The notes beneath the pieces were generated by a model, which was not told where the DNA came from, searched no databases, and worked only from the letters and a program-made list of their open reading frames with translations. From assembly GCA_902800585.1 (NCBI GenBank), contig CADCEW010000010.1, positions 1-50,234 on the forward strand: a stretch of 50,234 bases of DNA. The letters are read 5' to 3'. This document shows positions 26,773 through 35,989 of the stretch, piece by piece. This DNA comes from an uncultured Prevotellaceae bacterium. GTDB lineage: Bacteria; Bacteroidota; Bacteroidia; Bacteroidales; Bacteroidaceae. The position numbers and the translations under genes are program-made. Position 1 is the stretch's first letter; each line of letters begins with the position of its first letter.

Positions 26773-27288
26773 ATGGGTAATATTGTTATGTTTACAATTT
26801 TTGCGGCTGTCATTGTCATCTCAGCCCTGTTGTGTGTGACGACGACAAGGATTATGCGTGCCGCAACATATATGTTGTTTGTACTCTTGGGAGTGGCAGG
26901 CATTTACTTCTTACTTGACTACACCTATTTGGGTGCTGCTCAGATAGCCGTCTATGCAGGTGGTGTGACGATGATCTTTGTCTTTGCCATCCAGTTGGTG
27001 AGCAAACGTTCACTTCAGGGACTGGAAGAACGAGTAAAGGCCAGTAAGATGGTTTCTGGTGGTCTGGCAGCCTTTGCAGGACTGTTAGTGGTAAGTCTGA
27101 TTCTGTTTAAGACAGGTTATTTCACAATAGCTCCGACAAATACGGAATTGCCGATGAAAGAGATAGGTGTAGCTTTGGTAGGTGCAGGTAAATATCAGTA
27201 TGTACTGCCCTTTGAGTTCATATCCATCTTTCTTTTGGCTTGTATTATCGGTGGTTTGGTTATAGCAAGAAAGGAGGAAAAGCAATGA
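26773..27288 (+). CDS. nuoJ: Complex I subunit J
   Basis: 171 residues with five membrane segments. The stretch GAAQIAVYAGGVTMIFVFAIQL in the third segment is the usual NuoJ signature, containing the pi-bulge Gly region. The start at 26773 lies 6 nt after nuoI, and the stop overlaps the nuoK start as ATGA. The subunit belongs to the proton-pumping membrane arm. Confidence 0.92.
   Translation: MGNIVMFTIFAAVIVISALLCVTTTRIMRAATYMLFVLLGVAGIYFLLDYTYLGAAQIAVYAGGVTMIFVFAIQLVSKRSLQGLEERVKASKMVSGGLAAFAGLLVVSLILFKTGYFTIAPTNTELPMKEIGVALVGAGKYQYVLPFEFISIFLLACIIGGLVIARKEEKQ
27271..27277 (+). promoter_or_regulatory. Strong Shine-Dalgarno site for nuoK
   Basis: AAGGAGG, 7 nt before the nuoK ATG at 27285 and inside the end of nuoJ. 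It decides the ATG at 27285 over the in-frame TTG at 27240. Confidence 0.75.
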
Positions 27289-27593
27289 TTCCAGTTGAAT
27301 GTTATTTCGCGCTTAGTGCGTTGTTATTCTTTATCGGTGTCTATGGTTTTGTGACTCGTCGCAACCTGATTGCTATGCTTATCTCTGTAGAGTTGATCCT
27401 CAATGCTGTGGATATTAATTTCGCTGCTGTCAACCGTCTGCTTTATCCCGATGGCATGGAGGGTATGTTTATGACGCTCTTCGTTATAGGAGTAGCAGCT
27501 GCAGAGTCGGCAGTAGCTATTGCTATTATCATCAATGTCTATCGCAACTTTCGTAGTGATAGCGTTGACAGTATTAAGAACATGAAATGGTAA
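27285..27593 (+). CDS. nuoK: Complex I subunit K
   Basis: 102 residues, three membrane segments, the normal length. The two buried Glu positions used in proton transfer are visible in ISVELILNAVDINF and GVAAAESAVAIAI. I took the ATG at 27285 because a strong ribosome site precedes it and it overlaps the nuoJ stop by 4 nt. The nuoL start is directly after its stop. Confidence 0.93.
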   Translation: MIPVECYFALSALLFFIGVYGFVTRRNLIAMLISVELILNAVDINFAAVNRLLYPDGMEGMFMTLFVIGVAAAESAVAIAIIINVYRNFRSDSVDSIKNMKW

Positions 27594-29591
27594 ATGGTTA
27601 TGGAGATATATAGTTATTCATTTCTGATTCTTCTGCTGCCTGCGCTGTCCTTTGTGATTCTTGCGTTGGCAGGCATGAAGATGTCGCATAAGACAGCAGG
27701 TCTTATCGGCACTACATCTTTGGGACTGGTAACGGTATTGTCGTATATGACGGCCTTCAGTTACTTCACGGCTGACCGTCTTGCTAATGGTACGTTCCCG
27801 ACACTTGTTCCATATAATTTCACATGGTTGCCGTTAGGCAATTTGCATTTCGATATGGGTATCCTGTTGGATCCCATCTCAGTGGTGATGCTTATTGTCA
27901 TCTCAACGGTATCGTTCATGGTACATATCTATTCATTTGGCTATATGCATGGTGAAAAGGGCTTCCAGCGCTACTATGCTTTCCTCAGTCTTTTCACCAT
28001 GTCAATGCTTGGATTGGTGCTTGCCACGAATATATTCCAGATGTACACATTCTGGGAATTGGTGGGTGTATCCTCCTATCTGTTGATTGGATTCTATTAT
28101 CCGTTGAAGCCTGCCATCGCTGCTTCTAAAAAGGCATTCATTGTGACGCGCTTTGCGGATATGTTCTTCCTGATTGGTATCCTGCTCTTTGGTTACTATA
28201 CTGACTCGTTCAGTTTCTCATTTGCAGGTGATATCCAGATGGGAATAGGTACGACACCTTTCATTGAAGGGAATACTGCCAAGGCAATGGCTACCGGTGC
28301 GATGCTTATTCCAACCGCCTTGGTACTGATGTTCATCGGTGGTGCCGGTAAGAGTGCGATGTTCCCGTTGCATATCTGGTTGCCCGATGCAATGGAAGGT
28401 CCTACACCAGTATCTGCACTTATCCACGCTGCTACGATGGTGGTAGCAGGTGTGTTCCAAATTGCCCGTATGTTCCCCTTGTGGGTAGAATACGCACAAC
28501 CACAGTTGAGTATTGTGGTATGGGTTGGTGTGTTTACTGCCTTCTATGCTGCTGCAGTAGCCTGTGCACAGAGTGATATTAAGCGTGTACTTGCCTTCTC
28601 AACAATTTCACAGATTGCGTTCATGATGGTAGCACTTGGTGTTAGTTTACCTGGTCATGAGGCTGTTCTTGACAATCATGCACAGTTAGGTTTCATGGCA
28701 GGAATGTTCCATCTCTTTACGCATGCTATGTTTAAGGCTTGTCTATTCTTGGGTGCAGGATGTATCATCCATGCTGTCCATAGCAATGAGATGGCGCTGA
28801 TGGGAGGTCTGCGCAAGTATATGCCGATTACGCATATCACATTCCTTATCTCTTGCCTGGCGATAGCAGGTATTCCTTTCTTCTCTGGTTTCAGTTCAAA
28901 GGATGAGATTATCACGGCTTGCTTTGCTTATAGTCCTATTTGTGGTTGGATTATGACGGGTATTGCTGCTATGACCGCTTTCTACATGTTCCGTCTGTAT
29001 TATGGTATTTTCTGGGGTACAGAGAACAAGGAAGCGCATGCACATCATACACCTCATGAGGCTCCAGCATCCATGACGGTACCTTTGATAGTATTGTCTG
29101 TCATTACCGTTGGTGTGGGCATCTACTCTACACTCGCAGGTTTCCTTGGTTGGGGTGGTTCGTTTGGTTCGTTTGTTTCTGCTGCAGGTACCGACTATAC
29201 CATCCATTTCGATACGCAGATAGCTGCTACTTCTACCATTATCGCTATCTTGAGCATCTGTTTGGCTACCTATATATATAAAGGTGAGAGTCAGCCTATT
29301 GCCGATCGTTTGTATAAGACGTTCCCGAAATTGCATCAGGCTGCCTACAAGCGTTTCTATCAGGATGAGATATGGCAGTATGTCACTCATCGCATCATCT
29401 TCCGTTGTATATCTAAGCCTGTGGCATGGTTCGACCGTCATGTGGTAGATGGTACGTTCAATTTCATGGCATGGAGTGCTAACGAGGCAGGTGAGTCTAT
29501 CCGTCCTTGGCAGAGTGGAGATATTCGCCAGTATGCTGTCTGGTTCTTGACAGGTACAGTGGCACTAACGCTCGTGTTACTCGCAATATAA
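27594..29591 (+). CDS. nuoL: Complex I subunit L (antiporter-like)
   Basis: 665 residues, about sixteen membrane segments. Key features: TFWELVGVSSYLLIGFYYP with the conserved Glu, GKSAMFPLHIWLPDAMEGPTPVSALIHAATMV with the central Lys/His residues, and a C-terminal region for the lateral helix and last segment. It is the distal proton-pumping subunit. It starts directly at the nuoK stop (TAAATG); a second ATG 6 nt later is an alternative start. Confidence 0.94.
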   Translation: MVMEIYSYSFLILLLPALSFVILALAGMKMSHKTAGLIGTTSLGLVTVLSYMTAFSYFTADRLANGTFPTLVPYNFTWLPLGNLHFDMGILLDPISVVMLIVISTVSFMVHIYSFGYMHGEKGFQRYYAFLSLFTMSMLGLVLATNIFQMYTFWELVGVSSYLLIGFYYPLKPAIAASKKAFIVTRFADMFFLIGILLFGYYTDSFSFSFAGDIQMGIGTTPFIEGNTAKAMATGAMLIPTALVLMFIGGAGKSAMFPLHIWLPDAMEGPTPVSALIHAATMVVAGVFQIARMFPLWVEYAQPQLSIVVWVGVFTAFYAAAVACAQSDIKRVLAFSTISQIAFMMVALGVSLPGHEAVLDNHAQLGFMAGMFHLFTHAMFKACLFLGAGCIIHAVHSNEMALMGGLRKYMPITHITFLISCLAIAGIPFFSGFSSKDEIITACFAYSPICGWIMTGIAAMTAFYMFRLYYGIFWGTENKEAHAHHTPHEAPASMTVPLIVLSVITVGVGIYSTLAGFLGWGGSFGSFVSAAGTDYTIHFDTQIAATSTIIAILSICLATYIYKGESQPIADRLYKTFPKLHQAAYKRFYQDEIWQYVTHRIIFRCISKPVAWFDRHVVDGTFNFMAWSANEAGESIRPWQSGDIRQYAVWFLTGTVALTLVLLAI

Positions 29592-29592
29592 T

Positions 29593-29627
29593 CGTAATAA
29601 TGTAATAACGATATAACGTAATAACGA
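29593..29627 (+). repeat. Short AT-rich direct repeats in the nuoL-nuoM spacer
   Basis: GTAATAACGA occurs at 29602-29611 and 29618-29627, and a variant CGTAATAATG at 29593-29602. They fill the 38-nt spacer just before the nuoM ATG. Confidence 0.5.
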
Positions 29628-29629
29628 AA

Positions 29630-31111
29630 ATGACTATATTAACATTATTCGTAGTAATTCCAGCCCTGATGCTTTTGGGACTCTGGCTTGCCAAGAGTCT
29701 GAATCAGGTGCGTGGTGTGATGGTGACAGGAGCGTCATGCTTGCTGGCCTTGTCTATATGGCTGACAATTTATTTCGTTCAGCAGCGTACAGCAGGTAAT
29801 ACCGATGTGATGCTGTTGACCTATAGTGTACCTTGGTTCAAGCCACTTAATATTGCATATTCTGTGGGTGTTGACGGTATCTCAGTGGTAATGCTGTTAC
29901 TGTCAAGTATTATCGTCTTCACAGGAACATTTGCATCATGGCAACTCAAACCGTTGACGAAGGAGTATTTCCTTTGGTTCACCCTCCTTTCTACAGGTGT
30001 CTATGGCTTTTTCATCTGCACGGATATGTTCACCATGTTCATGTTCTATGAGGTGGCATTGATTCCGATGTACTTGTTGATTGGTGTATGGGGAAGTGGC
30101 AACAAAGAGTATGCTGCTATGAAGTTGACATTGATGTTGATGGGAGGTTCTGCCCTCTTGATTATCGGTATCTTAGGTATCTACTATTATAGTGGTGCCA
30201 CGACGATGAACGTCAATGAGATTGCTGCTCTGAACAATATCCCTGTGGAGACACAGAAGATATTCTTCCCGTTCATCTTCATCGGATTTGGTGTGTTGGG
30301 AGCCTTATTCCCCTTCCATACATGGTCTCCCGACGGTCATGCTTCTGCGCCGACAGCCGTTTCCATGCTGCATGCAGGTGTGTTGATGAAACTCGGAGGC
30401 TACGGCTGTTTCCGTGTTGCCATGTATCTGTTGCCTGATGCCGCTAATGAATTGGCATGGATATTCTTAATCCTTACGACTATTTCAGTGGTGTATGGTG
30501 CTTTCTCTGCTTGTGTACAGACAGACCTGAAGTATATCAATGCCTATAGTTCTGTTTCTCACTGTGGCTTGGTACTCTTTGCTTTGTTGATGATGACTAA
30601 GACATCTTGTACGGGTGCTATTCTACAGATGTTATCACATGGTCTGATGACGGCTCTTTTCTTTGCCCTCATCGGTATGATTTACGGACGTACGCATACA
30701 CGTGATATTCGTTATCTGGATGGTTTGATGAAGATCATGCCATTCCTCGCAGTGGGTTATGTCGTGGCAGGTCTTGCTAATCTCGGATTGCCTGGCTTCT
30801 CTGGTTTTATCGCAGAGATGACCATCTTCGTAGGCTCGTTCGAGAATCCTGACAATTTCCATCGTGTTGCTACTATTATTGCTTGTACTTCCATTGTCGT
30901 CACGGCGGTTTATATCCTTCGTGTCGTTGGTAAGATTCTCTATGGTGAGGTAAAGAACAAGCATTACTTGGAGTTGACAGATGCTACTTGGGATGAGCGT
31001 GTCGCTGTCATTTGTCTGATTGCTTGTGTCGCTGGTCTTGGTTTGTTCCCCTTATGGGCAAGCAATGTCATCAGTGATGCAGTAGGACCTATTCTGGCTA
31101 ACATCATTTAA
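29630..31111 (+). CDS. nuoM: Complex I subunit M (antiporter-like)
   Basis: 493 residues with about fourteen membrane segments. The conserved Glu segment reads MFMFYEVALIPMYLLIGVWG and the Lys/His segment reads FPFHTWSPDGHASAPTAVSMLHAGVLMKLGGYG. It is the middle proton channel of the membrane arm. The gene is complete and follows a 38-nt spacer made of short AT-rich repeats, the largest gap in the operon. Confidence 0.95.
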   Translation: MTILTLFVVIPALMLLGLWLAKSLNQVRGVMVTGASCLLALSIWLTIYFVQQRTAGNTDVMLLTYSVPWFKPLNIAYSVGVDGISVVMLLLSSIIVFTGTFASWQLKPLTKEYFLWFTLLSTGVYGFFICTDMFTMFMFYEVALIPMYLLIGVWGSGNKEYAAMKLTLMLMGGSALLIIGILGIYYYSGATTMNVNEIAALNNIPVETQKIFFPFIFIGFGVLGALFPFHTWSPDGHASAPTAVSMLHAGVLMKLGGYGCFRVAMYLLPDAANELAWIFLILTTISVVYGAFSACVQTDLKYINAYSSVSHCGLVLFALLMMTKTSCTGAILQMLSHGLMTALFFALIGMIYGRTHTRDIRYLDGLMKIMPFLAVGYVVAGLANLGLPGFSGFIAEMTIFVGSFENPDNFHRVATIIACTSIVVTAVYILRVVGKILYGEVKNKHYLELTDATWDERVAVICLIACVAGLGLFPLWASNVISDAVGPILANII

Positions 31112-31113
31112 TA

Positions 31114-31128
31114 ATTGAAAATTGAAGA
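31114..31128 (+). repeat. Spacer motif before nuoN
   Basis: ATTGAAAATTGAAGA fills most of the nuoM-nuoN gap. A 14/15 match in the same position upstream of a gene is at 42783-42797 on the minus strand. Confidence 0.4.
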
Positions 31129-31133
31129 AAATT

Positions 31134-32570
31134 ATGGGATATAATCAATTTTTAAATATGATTCCTGAGGCCTTCCTGGTGATGGCTTTGATTATTGTCT
31201 TTTTCCTTGACTTTATCATTACCAGAATGAAGGTGAAAGGTTATGCGCTGGCAGCAATAACCATCGGTATGTTAGCGGTAGTGACAGTTGTATGTCTGAC
31301 TGCAAAGCCTGCTGAGGCTTTTGGTGGTATGTACGTAGCATCCCAGGCAGCGCAGGTAATGAAAGCCATCCTTGCAGCAGGATCTCTGATTGTTGTTATC
31401 ATGGCGCAGCCGTGGGTGGAATCGAATGCAATGAATGTTAAGAACGAAGGTGAGTTTTACATGCTCATCCTCTCTACCTTGCTGGGTATGTTCATCATGA
31501 TGTCGAGTGGTAATTTCCTGATGTTCTTCCTCGGACTGGAGATGGCTTCCGTGCCGATGGCATGCCTGGTCGCTCTCGACAAGTGGAAGAAGAACTCTGC
31601 TGAGGCAGGTGCCAAGTATGTCCTGATAGCGACTTTCTCCAGTGGCGTGATGCTTTATGGCATCTCGTTTATCTATGCTGCCACAGGAACACTCTATTTC
31701 GCGGATGTCGCAGCACAGCTCACGGTAAAGCCTCTCACCATTATGGGACTGGTATTCTTCTTTAGTGGACTGGGTTTTAAGTTGTCGCTTGTACCTTTCC
31801 ATTTCTGGACAGCCGACACCTACGAGGGCGCTCCCACACCAATCACGGGTTATCTGAGTGTCTGCTCCAAGGGTGCAGCAGCTTTTGCGCTGATGACTAT
31901 CCTGATGAAGACCTTTGCACCGCTTGTCGAGTATTACGAGTATGTGCTCTATATCGTCATTGTACTCAGTATCACCATTGCAAACCTCTTCGCCATCCGT
32001 CAGAGTGAACTCAAGCGCTTTATGGCATTCAGTTCTATCTCTCAGGCAGGCTATATCATGTTGGCAGTTATCGGAAGTAGCCAGGCTGGCATGGCATCGC
32101 TGATGTATTACGTATTAGTTTATGTAGTTGCTAACATGGCAGTGTTTACTGTTATCAATGCGGTAGAGCAGAATAATGGTGGCACAACGCTGATGTCGAG
32201 TTACAATGGTTTCTATCAGACCAATCCGAAGTTGTCGTTCTTGATGACACTTGCCCTTTTCTCGTTGGCAGGTATTCCACCGTTCGCCGGAATGTTCTCG
32301 AAGTTCTTCGTCTTCATGGCGGCCGCACAGCAGGGTTCCTTCTGGGCATATTTTGTAGTGTTCTTCGCCTTAATCAATACGGTCGTGTCACTCTACTATT
32401 ATCTGTTGATTGTGAAGGCAATGTACATCAAACCTTCTGAAAATCCATTGCCGACCTTCAAGACGGATTGTAGTACCCGTGTTGCCCTTGCCGTATGCAC
32501 AGCAGGTGTCGCCCTTTTCGGTATCTGCTCATGCATTTACGACTGGCTCTTCGCAGCCTCTGCAATGTAA
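31134..32570 (+). CDS. nuoN: Complex I subunit N (antiporter-like)
   Basis: 478 residues, about fourteen membrane segments. Signatures include GLEMASVPMACLVALDKWKK, LVPFHFWTADTYEGAPTPITGYLS and IRQSELKRFMAFSSISQAGY. The ATG at 31134 was chosen over an in-frame TTG at 31122. It is the last gene of the operon, so the set is A, B, CD, H, I, J, K, L, M, N. A perfect hairpin at 32586-32630 follows 16 nt after its stop and may end transcription. Confidence 0.93.
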   Translation: MGYNQFLNMIPEAFLVMALIIVFFLDFIITRMKVKGYALAAITIGMLAVVTVVCLTAKPAEAFGGMYVASQAAQVMKAILAAGSLIVVIMAQPWVESNAMNVKNEGEFYMLILSTLLGMFIMMSSGNFLMFFLGLEMASVPMACLVALDKWKKNSAEAGAKYVLIATFSSGVMLYGISFIYAATGTLYFADVAAQLTVKPLTIMGLVFFFSGLGFKLSLVPFHFWTADTYEGAPTPITGYLSVCSKGAAAFALMTILMKTFAPLVEYYEYVLYIVIVLSITIANLFAIRQSELKRFMAFSSISQAGYIMLAVIGSSQAGMASLMYYVLVYVVANMAVFTVINAVEQNNGGTTLMSSYNGFYQTNPKLSFLMTLALFSLAGIPPFAGMFSKFFVFMAAAQQGSFWAYFVVFFALINTVVSLYYYLLIVKAMYIKPSENPLPTFKTDCSTRVALAVCTAGVALFGICSCIYDWLFAASAM

Positions 32571-32585
32571 TGATATACTATGCTT

Positions 32586-32630
32586 GGCGTTTGAACGTTA
32601 CTTTCGACCCGAAAGTAACGTTCAAACGCC
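32586..32630. terminator. Perfect 21-bp hairpin between nuoN and uvrA, possible two-way terminator
   Basis: Arms 32586-32606 and 32610-32630 are exact inverse complements with a 3-nt loop; arm core GAACGTTACTTTCG. It lies between convergent genes and lacks a clear T tail. ACGTTACTTTC recurs at 32639-32649. It could be a bidirectional terminator or a dispersed repeat unit. Confidence 0.55.
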
Positions 32631-32667
32631 TTGAATTTACGTTACTTTCACTTCGAAAACACGTTGT

Positions 32668-35499
32668 TTACTTCAGGACTTCTTTCAAGAATGCCGGGGT
32701 GAATCCTTTTTTGCTTTTGGCGACTTGCTCAGGTGTTCCTGTAGATAGAATGGTGCCGCCGTTGCGACCGCCTTCAGGTCCCATGTCAATAATATAGTCA
32801 GCAAGTTTGATGACATCGAGGTTATGCTCGATGACAATGACGGTATTCCCACGGTCAACGAGTTTCTGTAACACATCCATCAAGATACGGATATCCTCGA
32901 AATGCAGTCCCGTTGTAGGCTCATCGAGGATATACAGGGTCTTTCCAGTATCTTTCTTCGAGAGTTCGGTAGCGAGTTTCACGCGCTGACTCTCACCGCC
33001 GCTAAGTGTCGTAGAGGGTTGTCCGAGTTTGATGTATCCGAGTCCGACTTCTTGAATAGTCTTGATTTTCCGTAGGATGTCTGGGACATTCTCAAAGAAT
33101 TCCACGGCCTGATTGATGGTCATATCGAGTACATCGGCAATCGACTTTCCTTTATAACGCACCTCTAAGGTCTCGCGATTATAACGTTTACCATGACATT
33201 CCTCACAAGGTACTTGGATGTCGGGCAGGAAATTCATCTCAATCGTCTTGTAACCGTTACCGCCACAGGTCTCACAGCGTCCTCCTTTCACATTGAAAGA
33301 AAAACGCCCAGGCTTGTAACCGCGAATCTGAGCCTCTGGCAGATGAACGAAAAGGTTACGGATATCAGAGAAAACACCCGTATATGTAGCAGGATTAGAG
33401 CGTGGTGTACGACCGATAGGGCTTTGGTCTACATTCACTACCTTATCTATATATTCCAGTCCTTCAATACCGTCGTAGGGCATAGGTTGTTGCAATGAAC
33501 GATAGAAATGCTTGGAGAGGATAGGGTAGAGCGTCTCGTTAATGAGGGTCGATTTACCTGAACCACTGACTCCTGTGACGAGAATCAACTCACCCAAAGG
33601 AAACTCCACATCTATATGCTTCAGGTTATTGCCGCGACACCCTCTGAGGATAAGGCTCTTGCCATTGCCCTTGCGACGCTTTTGGGGAATCTCGATATTC
33701 AGGGTACCGTTTAGATATTGTGCGGTAATGGTATCGGTCTTCAGCATCTCCCCGACAGTTCCTTGGAAAACAACCTCGCCACCCTTGCGACCTGCCTTGG
33801 GACCGATGTCCACGATATAGTCGGCATGGAGCATCATGTCACGGTCGTGCTCCACGACAATCACAGTATTGCCGAGGTCCCGCAATTCTTTCAGGGATTT
33901 GATAAGACGGTTATTGTCACGTTGATGTAGTCCGATGCTCGGCTCGTCGAGGATGTAGAGCACGTTAACTAACTGTGAACCAATCTGTGTGGCAAGGCGG
34001 ATACGTTGACTTTCACCACCCGAAAGAGAAGCCGACTGACGATTGAGAGCAAGATAATCGAGACCAACTTCCAATAGGAAATCAAGTCTTGTACGTATTT
34101 CTTTCAGAATCTCCGAGGCTATCTGTTGCTGTTGGTGGTCCATATGCTCTTCCACTTCATCCAGCCATTCTCGCAGTTCCGTCAGATCCATGTTAGCCAG
34201 TTCGGAGATATTCTTGTCCCATATCTTATACGACAGAGCCTCACGATGTAGTCGTTGACCGTGACATTCAGGACATTCACATTCCGCCAGGAACTGATCT
34301 GCCCATTTTTGTCCACTGCTGCTCTCGTCATTTTCCATGACATTGCGCAGGTATTTGACAATACCGTCGAAGTTCACGAAGTAGTCACTCGAGGTGTGAA
34401 CGAGTTCTTTGTCTATGCGCACGTTCTCCAAAGAGCCATACAGAATCTCATTTAATGCCTCCTCGGGAATCTCATCCACTCGTGTTTTGATATCGCATTC
34501 ATACTTCTTCAGGATAGCATCTATCTGCCAGAATATCATCTGATTCTTGTATTTCCCCAATGGTACGATGGCTCCGTCATGGATACTTTGTTTGCGATTG
34601 GGAATGACTTTCGTCAAATCAATCTCATTGATATAGCCCAAGCCCTTACAACGAGGACAGGCACCCTGAGGGGAATTAAAAGAGAATGTGTTCGGAGCAG
34701 GATCGCTATAGGAAATACCCGTCGTAGGACACATTAAACGACGAGAGAAATGCTTGACGGCCCCAGTCTCAAAGTCCATAACCATCAGGAGTCCCTCACC
34801 TTGTTTCATCGCGATTTGGACACTCTTCTTCAAACGGTTTTCCGTAGGTTCCGGTTCTGCAGAAACTTTCAGTCGATCAATCACCACCTCAATATCGTGG
34901 TTCTTATAACGGTCGACCTTCATGCCTCTGGTTATCTCTTGAACCTCACCGTCCACTCTGACATGCAAATAACCCTTGCGACGCATACTCTCGAAGAGTT
35001 CACGGTAATGTCCTTTACGACTGCGTACCATGGGAGCGAGTATGAGAATCTTCTTTTCCGCATAGTCATGAAGAATCATGTCGATGACTTTTTCTTCTGT
35101 GTATTTCACCATTGGTTCTCCCGTCATATAACTATATGCCTTGCCGGCACGGGCAAAGAGCAAACGCATGTAGTCGTATATCTCAGTGGTTGTTCCTACT
35201 GTGGAACGAGGATTCTTGTTGGTGGTTTTCTGTTCGATGCTGATGACGGGTGAAAGTCCTGTGATCTTATCTACGTCAGGACGTTCCATGCCACCGAGGA
35301 AGTTACGGGCGTATGCCGAGAAAGTCTCAATATAGCGGCGCTGTCCCTCTGCAAAAATGGTATCAAAAGCAAGGGAAGACTTACCGCTACCACTGAGTCC
35401 TGTAATAACGGTCAATGACTGACGGGGTATCTCCACGTCCACATTCTTCAGGTTGTGGACCCTTGCACCCCAGACTTTGATCTTCTGATCACTGTTCAT
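32668..35499 (-). CDS. uvrA: Excinuclease ABC subunit A
   Basis: 943 residues, the normal length. UvrA recognises bulky DNA damage and loads UvrB. Two ATP-binding halves are clear: GLSGSGKSSLAFDT near residue 34 with signature LSGGESQRIRLATQIG, and GVSGSGKSTLINETLYP with LSGGESQRVKLATELS. Zinc-binding cysteines are present in CPECHGQRL and in CETCGGNGY...CEECHGKRY. The upstream small gene overlaps its start by 11 nt, so both may share the promoter at 35948-35955. It is convergent with nuoN. Confidence 0.97.
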   Translation of the reverse strand: MNSDQKIKVWGARVHNLKNVDVEIPRQSLTVITGLSGSGKSSLAFDTIFAEGQRRYIETFSAYARNFLGGMERPDVDKITGLSPVISIEQKTTNKNPRSTVGTTTEIYDYMRLLFARAGKAYSYMTGEPMVKYTEEKVIDMILHDYAEKKILILAPMVRSRKGHYRELFESMRRKGYLHVRVDGEVQEITRGMKVDRYKNHDIEVVIDRLKVSAEPEPTENRLKKSVQIAMKQGEGLLMVMDFETGAVKHFSRRLMCPTTGISYSDPAPNTFSFNSPQGACPRCKGLGYINEIDLTKVIPNRKQSIHDGAIVPLGKYKNQMIFWQIDAILKKYECDIKTRVDEIPEEALNEILYGSLENVRIDKELVHTSSDYFVNFDGIVKYLRNVMENDESSSGQKWADQFLAECECPECHGQRLHREALSYKIWDKNISELANMDLTELREWLDEVEEHMDHQQQQIASEILKEIRTRLDFLLEVGLDYLALNRQSASLSGGESQRIRLATQIGSQLVNVLYILDEPSIGLHQRDNNRLIKSLKELRDLGNTVIVVEHDRDMMLHADYIVDIGPKAGRKGGEVVFQGTVGEMLKTDTITAQYLNGTLNIEIPQKRRKGNGKSLILRGCRGNNLKHIDVEFPLGELILVTGVSGSGKSTLINETLYPILSKHFYRSLQQPMPYDGIEGLEYIDKVVNVDQSPIGRTPRSNPATYTGVFSDIRNLFVHLPEAQIRGYKPGRFSFNVKGGRCETCGGNGYKTIEMNFLPDIQVPCEECHGKRYNRETLEVRYKGKSIADVLDMTINQAVEFFENVPDILRKIKTIQEVGLGYIKLGQPSTTLSGGESQRVKLATELSKKDTGKTLYILDEPTTGLHFEDIRILMDVLQKLVDRGNTVIVIEHNLDVIKLADYIIDMGPEGGRNGGTILSTGTPEQVAKSKKGFTPAFLKEVLK

Positions 35500-35932
35500 A
35501 ACTGCCAGTATCCTGATTGAACTTACGCAGTATGTTCACGTCTTTTCTGATGTCATACTCCTTTCCATCACCGCCTTTTGCACGCACTCTGACAAAATAG
35601 ACACCGTCCTTGACGGGTTTACCATGATAGGTTCCGTCCCAGCCTTTTTCGATGTCCGTCCAGTCCGTCCAAGTATAGAGGCATTGTCCCCAACGGTTGA
35701 ATATCATCGCCTTGAACTCCGTGATATTCTGATAGTTTGATTTTGCCTGGTATTTATCATTGATACCGTCGCCATTCGGTGAGAAGGCATTAGGCATCTC
35801 CAGTCGGCTCGCCTGTATAGTGGTGGAGTCAACTGTCTCTTCATCGTTGTCATCATCATCGTCGGCAAAGGTTGCCGTTGGTACTGCTATGATGGCAAAC
35901 AAAAGCAGAAATGTATATAAAAATGCTTTCAT
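35489..35932 (-). CDS. Small secreted protein made almost only of a T9SS type-B (gliding CTERM) domain
   Basis: 147 residues from the ATG at 35932. It has a signal peptide ending TATFA, a very acidic stretch (DDDDDNDEE), then a domain opening MPNAFSPNGDGINDKYQ and continuing with FNRWGQCLYTWTDW, GWDGTYHGKPVKDGVYFVRVRA. This is the gliding-motility-associated C-terminal domain that targets large proteins to the type IX secretion system. Here nothing large precedes it. Longer in-frame starts up to 36205 run through the promoter region and are rejected. Its role is unknown: a small surface protein or a remnant. Its end overlaps uvrA by 11 nt. Confidence 0.72.
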   Translation of the reverse strand: MKAFLYTFLLLFAIIAVPTATFADDDDDNDEETVDSTTIQASRLEMPNAFSPNGDGINDKYQAKSNYQNITEFKAMIFNRWGQCLYTWTDWTDIEKGWDGTYHGKPVKDGVYFVRVRAKGGDGKEYDIRKDVNILRKFNQDTGSYEQ

Positions 35933-35941
35933 ATGCGAATA

Positions 35942-35961
35942 TTTCTGCAAAATTACAGAAA
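35942..35961 (-). promoter_or_regulatory. -7 promoter box of the T9SS-domain gene, framed by a short inverted repeat
   Basis: Minus-strand TAATTTTG at 35948-35955, 15 nt before the start at 35932. The 8-nt box is exactly flanked by TTTCTG (35942-35947) and CAGAAA (35956-35961), a 6-bp inverted repeat. Confidence 0.45.
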
Positions 35962-35989
35962 AATATAAGATTAACCGCATCTTTTTTTG

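Noticed and set aside
28896-31802. Minus-strand frames of 109 to 181 codons inside nuoL, nuoM and nuoN
   Set aside because: Low-complexity antisense translations of conserved membrane proteins, without start signals or domains.
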